A stretch of DNA of 10,908 nt from assembly GCA_937967805.1 (NCBI GenBank), contig CALBTC010000017.1:1-10908 (forward strand), given 5' to 3'. The notes beneath the pieces were generated by a model. It was not told the DNA's origin and did no database searches. It saw nothing but the letters and a program-made list of their open reading frames with translations. Made by a program: the position numbers and the translations under genes. The stretch is from an uncultured Anaerolineaceae bacterium. Lineage in GTDB: Bacteria; Chloroflexota; Anaerolineae; Promineifilales; Promineifilaceae. How positions within the stretch are numbered: the first letter of the stretch is position 1; every line of letters starts with the position of its first letter. Shown in pieces: positions 6,754 to 10,908 of the stretch.

Positions 6754-7668
6754 TCAAAGCTGTGTTTCTAACTCTTCCGCTAAATCGATGGCGCACCTAT
6801 AAGCCTGAGGGAAGAGAGCGCTCACCTTTTCCTCCAACCTCCGCAATAAATTGGGATTGCGTTTGGCCGGACCAATTAAGTGAGTATACCGATACGGGTT
6901 GTTGGGCGCCAGCGCTTCATCCAGCGACGAGAAAAGGTATGAAATCTTTTTTAATCTCGCAGATTTTGTCACAAAATTATGGTAATCTAAATATGCACCC
7001 AGCAAATACTGCTCAATCAAAAGCATATAATTTAGCCTGGAATCTAGCTTCTGAAAAGCCTTTTTATTGTTGGAATCATTGATAAACCGTAACGCCAAAT
7101 CTGAATAGCTATGAATAAGAGGGAGATCTTGTCCGCCAAAAATTCCGCAACCTACCGCTTTCTGGTGGTGAGTAAATGTTGCCCGTGCCCAAACCCATTC
7201 TTGCGGGAGCCAGCTCTTTGCCGTTTGTGAAATAACCTTCTCAACATGTTCTGGAAAATAGTTGTTCGATGTTCCCGCCAGAAAATACTCTGGATTTTGT
7301 GCGAACAAATCTGCATCCGTAAGTTCATCAGGCAGTCGTTGCCATAAGAAAGCATCGCTTTCAAGATGTATAAACGGTTGTTCTTGCTCAAGATAGGCAA
7401 TAAACTTCCCGGTTGCCCACCAAATGGGATCCTGGTCGGCTAACTGATCCAGGGTCAAATTCACCTGGGAAAACGATAAACCTAGACGGTTGACAAGGAG
7501 GTCCACCGCCTCTGAATCGGCTACAAGAACCGTCTCTGAGTAGTGGCGTTTTCCTAACCCAACAGAAAGAACCCAGGACAATAAAAAATATTTCATTGAC
7601 AGCCAGTTGGTGGAAACGTTTTTTAAATATGGTCTGCTCCAAAACGACCAGATTGCCCGGTTCATCAT
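6754..7668 (-). CDS. Glycosyltransferase-like protein (DUF6734-like), last gene of the operon
   Basis: This 304-residue soluble protein opens with IWSFWSRPYLKN, then YFLLSWVLSVGLGKRHY and VLVADSEAVDLLVNRLGL. Next comes WWATGKFIAYLEQEQPFIHL running into E103-S104-D105 and AFLW, the place where the paralog at 5764-6729 has DID. The block GCGIFGGQDLPLI and the EQYLLG segment also match the paralog, as does the C-terminal THL...RNPNLLRRLEEKV. The pattern is that of the DUF6734-type family (name recalled, not checked), which looks like a GT-A glycosyltransferase fold. An ExD variant of the metal motif is plausible for such enzymes. It starts 7 nt after the stop of the small CxxC gene, with no strong ribosome binding site, so translational coupling is likely. 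ATG 7665 is an alternative start. Confidence 0.82.
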   Translation of the reverse strand: MMNRAIWSFWSRPYLKNVSTNWLSMKYFLLSWVLSVGLGKRHYSETVLVADSEAVDLLVNRLGLSFSQVNLTLDQLADQDPIWWATGKFIAYLEQEQPFIHLESDAFLWQRLPDELTDADLFAQNPEYFLAGTSNNYFPEHVEKVISQTAKSWLPQEWVWARATFTHHQKAVGCGIFGGQDLPLIHSYSDLALRFINDSNNKKAFQKLDSRLNYMLLIEQYLLGAYLDYHNFVTKSARLKKISYLFSSLDEALAPNNPYRYTHLIGPAKRNPNLLRRLEEKVSALFPQAYRCAIDLAEELETQL

Positions 7669-7675
7669 TGAATTA

Positions 7676-7954
7676 TTATTCGCCGAGATACGCCTCGCCT
7701 ATTGCCCCAACTGATTTTGCCGCATCGGAAATTACAAAATCGTAGTCATATAATTTTAAATCCTGTATATCGTCCTGATCATAGGTTTGAAAAAGGGCCC
7801 ATCGCTGTATGGCCACCTCTTGTCGTTCCCGATACGCAGCTTGGTCCCCGGGATTCAAATCAGCCAGATCAAGATAGAACCAGAAACAATTATGACACAT
7901 CTGGAATATTACATTTTCCTGATTACAAACTTCACATGTCTGGGGAATAATCAC
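7676..7954 (-). CDS. Small protein with two CxxC pairs (zinc-ribbon-like)
   Basis: I do not recognise this protein. From GTG 7954 it has 92 residues. The N-terminus carries C7-x-x-C10 and C20-x-x-C23, suggesting a compact metal-binding knuckle. A Trp/Tyr-rich helix (CFWFYLDLADLNPGDQ) follows, and the acidic C-terminal part contains YDQDDIQDLKLYDYDF. The GTG start was chosen because AAGGAG (7972-7967) lies 12 nt upstream, a longish spacing. The frame is open farther upstream, to 8053, and an ATG at 8029 would give a much longer overlap with the PIG-L gene. With GTG 7954 the overlap is 23 nt. The next gene begins 7 nt after its stop. It could be a small adaptor or, more speculatively, a cysteine-containing peptide substrate of the neighbouring enzymes. 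Confidence 0.7.
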   Translation of the reverse strand: MIIPQTCEVCNQENVIFQMCHNCFWFYLDLADLNPGDQAAYRERQEVAIQRWALFQTYDQDDIQDLKLYDYDFVISDAAKSVGAIGEAYLGE

Positions 7955-8780
7955 GGTATGTTTTAGCTCCTTGTATTTCTTTGTTCTGAGGCAAACCACT
8001 GTCCTTAAATTGCCAAACTCGCTCCGCATAGGAGCCCTCTTCGGAGGCAACAAGTCGGGCGTGATCCAGCAGCAACTTCTTCATACGGATTTCACTGCCA
8101 AATAAAGGTTGAATTTGAGAACGGTAATAGGCACAGGCTTCAATTTTTTGGCTAAATTCAATTAGCGATGAATTAATTAGGATAGTTTCCCACCCAGGCT
8201 CATCGCCTCGCTTGGATGCTTCGGCAAGGGCATAGGGCATATCCTCATAAAACCAAACTGTGTATCCCTTGGACAACAGATACAGACCAATTTCCCGACA
8301 AATTTGGTGATCAACGTGGTTGCCAATCCCCTTGGGGGATAGTATCAAGGGCTGAATCTTCGTTTGAAGAAAATTAACTACCATAGGTTTGATAGCTTGA
8401 ATTAAATCAGCTTCCGTTTCGATAGCTGCGGCGTCAAACAAGTCTGATTCTTTCCTATATAGTGGCTTTCCATCAAGATCGTTTCTAAAAATTGCTTCTG
8501 GTAATAGAAGGGAGCTTTGCGCCACACCTAAGCAAGCCGCCGCCACCCTGTCTTCTGCTCTTCTTAACCGCATTATGTTCTGGCTACTTGAATAGGGAAA
8601 ATATTTTTTGGCAAAAGATGATACTGAGGAAGGTGCATTGCCATCAAAAATTGTTAACAAAGCCGCTAACCTTTGCTGGGACAGGGCCCACCGAAGCAAT
8701 CCACCACATGAGAGGATTCCATCATCTGGATGAGGTGAAAGCACAATAACGGATGTAAAATTAACGTTACTTAGGGCCAC
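7932..8780 (-). CDS. PIG-L/LmbE-family de-N-acetylase
   Basis: This 282-residue protein has the family signature near its N-terminus: SPHPDDGILSCGG, with H17, D19 and D20. The second metal-site motif is GNHVDHQ, with H155 and H158. In MshB-type members the first His, second Asp and a later His bind zinc and the first Asp is the base; all are present. The usual E after PHPDD is G here, but that residue is not a ligand. RRAEDRVAAACLG (residues 73-85) and AYYRSQIQPLFGS are also typical of the family. The family removes N-acetyl groups from GlcNAc-containing small molecules or lipids, so an N-acetylated sugar conjugate is the expected substrate. The GTG start at 8780 lies inside the end of the WD40 gene (14-nt overlap) with AGGAAG just upstream. 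There is no signal peptide, so it is probably cytoplasmic. Confidence 0.9.
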   Translation of the reverse strand: MALSNVNFTSVIVLSPHPDDGILSCGGLLRWALSQQRLAALLTIFDGNAPSSVSSFAKKYFPYSSSQNIMRLRRAEDRVAAACLGVAQSSLLLPEAIFRNDLDGKPLYRKESDLFDAAAIETEADLIQAIKPMVVNFLQTKIQPLILSPKGIGNHVDHQICREIGLYLLSKGYTVWFYEDMPYALAEASKRGDEPGWETILINSSLIEFSQKIEACAYYRSQIQPLFGSEIRMKKLLLDHARLVASEEGSYAERVWQFKDSGLPQNKEIQGAKTYRDYSPDM

Positions 8781-10908
8781 CGACTACTTCCTGTAAAAAA
8801 AGAATCCGTCCATGATAATCGCCAGCAGCAACCATGAGAGGCGTTGGGCCGGAAGCTGCAATTGTAGCAACAGGCCAATCAGTACAGTAACGAGCCACCG
8901 ATTTTAGCGAAGTACAATCCCAAATTTTGATGGTATTGTCCAGGCTGCAAGTAATAAATCGCCTGTCTTTTAAGACAATTAGATGATTGATACCCCCTCT
9001 ATGAGCCTGTATTGATTCTAAGAGATTTCCATCCAGTGACCAAAGACGTATTGTGCCATCACCAGCCCAGGAAATAAGTTGATCTTGACCCAGAAGGGAT
9101 ACGCCGATAACACGCTGGCGGTGGCCTCTTAACACCATGATATTTTCCCCACTTACATCCCAAAGGCGAATTGTTTGGTCGGCCGACCAGGAAACAAATA
9201 TCTCGCGCTTTTTTACATATAAAGCCCCATCCACACTCATGCGATGACCCAATAATGTGGTGACCAATTTGCCATCATTCCACATTTTTAGTGTATTATC
9301 CTCTGACCAGGAGAGAAGCATTTTCTCATTTATAGCCAGAACACCATTCACGTAAGAGTCGTGAGCATCAAGGATTTCAATGCATGCCTCCTTGTCATTC
9401 CAGATGCGAATGGATCGGTCCGCACCCCAGGAAACCAGCTGGTTTTCGCGCCACAGCAGGCATCCATTTACAAAGGAATCGTGGCCAACAAATGTGTGAA
9501 TCAGGTGTCCAGCCAAGGACCATTGTTTAATTGTCTTATCCGAAGACCACGAGATAAAATGCGCTTCATCCAGCTGATACAAACCATTGACGCTAGCGTG
9601 GTGAAAATCAAAATGGTTCATTTCTTGACCATGCTTATCCCACACTTTGATCGTTCCATCTGTCGAACTGCTGATGAACCCGTTCTCCCAGGATAAAATT
9701 TGTTTGACCCTGGATTTATGCTGACTCGGTGTCACCACCGGATCGCCAAAGGGATTCCATAAGCGCAGCGTAAAGTCCTCCGACCAGGATATTAGCCTGT
9801 CACTGCCTAATTGTTTTACACCATTTACGTAATGTGCGTGTCCCCGCAAAGTCGAAAGCAGGTTGCCCTCAAAGTCCCAAACAATTAGAGTGCTGTCATC
9901 TGACCAGCTCACAATTTGGGACTCGGAAAATTCCAGCGAACCGACAATCGCTTTTCGGTGGCCAATAAACTGTGATAGTTCCACCCCATCCTGTTTCCAT
10001 CTGCGAAGCGTATTGTCGTCGGACCAGGATAGAATCGTTTCATCGGAGAGTCCTAATGCACCTGTAACACTCTCTAAATGACCTTGAAATTTAGTGATTT
10101 GGCTGCCCTTCTTATTCCACCGAATCAGATTGCCATCTGCCGACCAGGACAGTATTGTTTTATCCTCGAGCTGAACCACGCCGTTGACTAGCGCATGATG
10201 CCCCTCAAATACAACCTGTTTATTCCTTGCCAAATCCCACAGTCTGACCGTATTATCGGCAGACCAAGAAAGAATTTCATTATCGAGAGCAAGTGCCCCA
10301 ACAATGCGGGCAGTATGGCCTCTCAAAATCTGCGAAGTAGAATTAACCAAATCCCACACTATTAAATTATTATCGGTTGACCAGGAAAGGATGCGCCCTT
10401 CTGCTAATTCAAGCGCGCCTTCAACCTGCTCAGTATGACCTTGCAAGGTTTGGATAAATTCGCCCTCATTTGACCAGACAATGAGGGTATGGTCATCTGA
10501 CCAGGATAATATGTTTTGGTTGGAAACGAGTAAGGCACCATTCACAATGCTGGCATGTTGAGATAATCTTCTTAAGAAAGTTCCATCTCGTTGCCAGATA
10601 ATCAGAGTATGATCATCTGACCAAGAAAGAATTTGCCCGTCAGGCAATTCTATGGCCCCGTTTACACAATCATTATGGCCATAAAAAGTATCAATAAGAT
10701 AGCCATCGCTTTCCCACAAGCGCAGCGTATGATCATCGGACCACGACAATATGCGACCATCCTGAAGGAAAGCCATACCGCAAATATCATCCCCATGTCC
10801 TGAGAGAGTGCGCAGTAATGCTCCTCCCGCATACGTAAGCGTTTTGGCCGGCAACAAGGAATGAAACGTGCCGACCTCTTGAGGCAGGCTATCTGAAAAA
10901 AGCTCTAT
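8767..10908 (-). CDS. Giant WD40 protein with SWSxD repeats, N-terminus beyond the right edge
   Basis: The frame is open to the right edge: 713 residues are visible and no convincing start is seen (only TTG codons near 10857). About 16 consecutive WD40 repeats of about 40 residues run almost without linkers from RTLSGHGDDICGM to IKIWD, followed by a degenerate tail ending LFLQEVVGGPK. Each repeat has the order L-x-GH-x-x-x-V-x-GA-x-x-L-x-x-x-x-ILSWSDDxTLxxW. The SWS before the Asp is nearly invariant; repeat 10 has SSS, 12 SWG, 15 SWA and 16 TCS. Sixteen blades would make two stacked beta-propellers, a protein- or ligand-binding scaffold. An N-terminal effector or NTPase domain may precede it outside the window. 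It is the most upstream gene seen in a minus-strand operon and overlaps the deacetylase start by 14 nt. Confidence 0.92.
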   Translation of the reverse strand: MELFSDSLPQEVGTFHSLLPAKTLTYAGGALLRTLSGHGDDICGMAFLQDGRILSWSDDHTLRLWESDGYLIDTFYGHNDCVNGAIELPDGQILSWSDDHTLIIWQRDGTFLRRLSQHASIVNGALLVSNQNILSWSDDHTLIVWSNEGEFIQTLQGHTEQVEGALELAEGRILSWSTDNNLIVWDLVNSTSQILRGHTARIVGALALDNEILSWSADNTVRLWDLARNKQVVFEGHHALVNGVVQLEDKTILSWSADGNLIRWNKKGSQITKFQGHLESVTGALGLSDETILSWSDDNTLRRWKQDGVELSQFIGHRKAIVGSLEFSESQIVSWSDDSTLIVWDFEGNLLSTLRGHAHYVNGVKQLGSDRLISWSEDFTLRLWNPFGDPVVTPSQHKSRVKQILSWENGFISSSTDGTIKVWDKHGQEMNHFDFHHASVNGLYQLDEAHFISWSSDKTIKQWSLAGHLIHTFVGHDSFVNGCLLWRENQLVSWGADRSIRIWNDKEACIEILDAHDSYVNGVLAINEKMLLSWSEDNTLKMWNDGKLVTTLLGHRMSVDGALYVKKREIFVSWSADQTIRLWDVSGENIMVLRGHRQRVIGVSLLGQDQLISWAGDGTIRLWSLDGNLLESIQAHRGGINHLIVLKDRRFITCSLDNTIKIWDCTSLKSVARYCTDWPVATIAASGPTPLMVAAGDYHGRILFLQEVVGGPK

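Noticed and set aside
6726..7082. Plus-strand open frame overlapping the end of the 5764 gene by 4 nt
   Set aside because: It looks coupled by ATGA, but it lies antisense to the conserved C-terminal half of the 6754-7668 protein and has no recognisable features.
8700..8730. PHPDDG instead of PHPDDE in the PIG-L protein as a sign of inactivity
   Set aside because: The glutamate is not a metal ligand or general base in characterised members. H17, D19, D20 and the HVDH motif are all kept.
8767..10857. Regularly spaced ~120-bp repeats resembling a tandem or CRISPR-like array
   Set aside because: The periodicity is explained by WD40 blades in one long open frame. The repeated words are short and the spacing is too long for CRISPR.

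Overview
The window looks like a bacterial accessory region of moderate GC content, probably from Chloroflexota. That assignment is an inference. It rests on the STAND-NTPase/WD40 gene architecture, including the C-terminal LTCEERQVYLHE-type tail, and on a second giant WD40 gene. A filamentous cyanobacterium or another multicellular lineage is possible. No ribosomal RNA, tRNA, CRISPR array or replication gene was seen.

Left part (1-4930): one long plus-strand gene, entering from the left edge, encodes an nSTAND1-type NTPase module, a single transmembrane helix and many WD40 repeats. It is split by a complete 1257-bp IS3-family element (1603-2859) lying in the opposite orientation. The element has recognisable terminal inverted repeats, a 3-bp CAG target duplication, overlapping orfA/orfB with an A7 slippery run, and an intact D-D-35-E transposase. 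Removing the element plus one CAG copy restores a perfect WD40 repeat in frame (VTAS-IDGTVRIWD), so the insertion looks recent.

Middle (4931-5763): about 830 bp without a convincing intact gene. It holds a decayed transposase-OrfA fragment on the minus strand, a doubtful 46-codon plus-strand ORF, and two inverted repeats. One of these has 8-bp arms and lies about 45 bp upstream of the next gene.

Right part (5764-10908): a plus-strand glycosyltransferase-like gene (5764-6729) faces a tightly packed minus-strand operon of four genes, read right to left. These are a giant WD40 protein with at least 16 repeats carrying an unusual SWSxD signature (cut by the right edge), a PIG-L/LmbE-type de-N-acetylase, a small protein with two CxxC pairs, and a second glycosyltransferase-like protein. 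The two glycosyltransferase-like proteins resemble each other, converge tail to tail 24 bp apart, and carry a DxD or ExD motif at the same place. The genes of the operon overlap by 14 and 23 nt or are 7 nt apart, which suggests coordinated translation. A sugar-transfer/de-N-acetylation module tied to a WD40 scaffold is the most interesting candidate system here. The proposed chemistry is inference from family membership.
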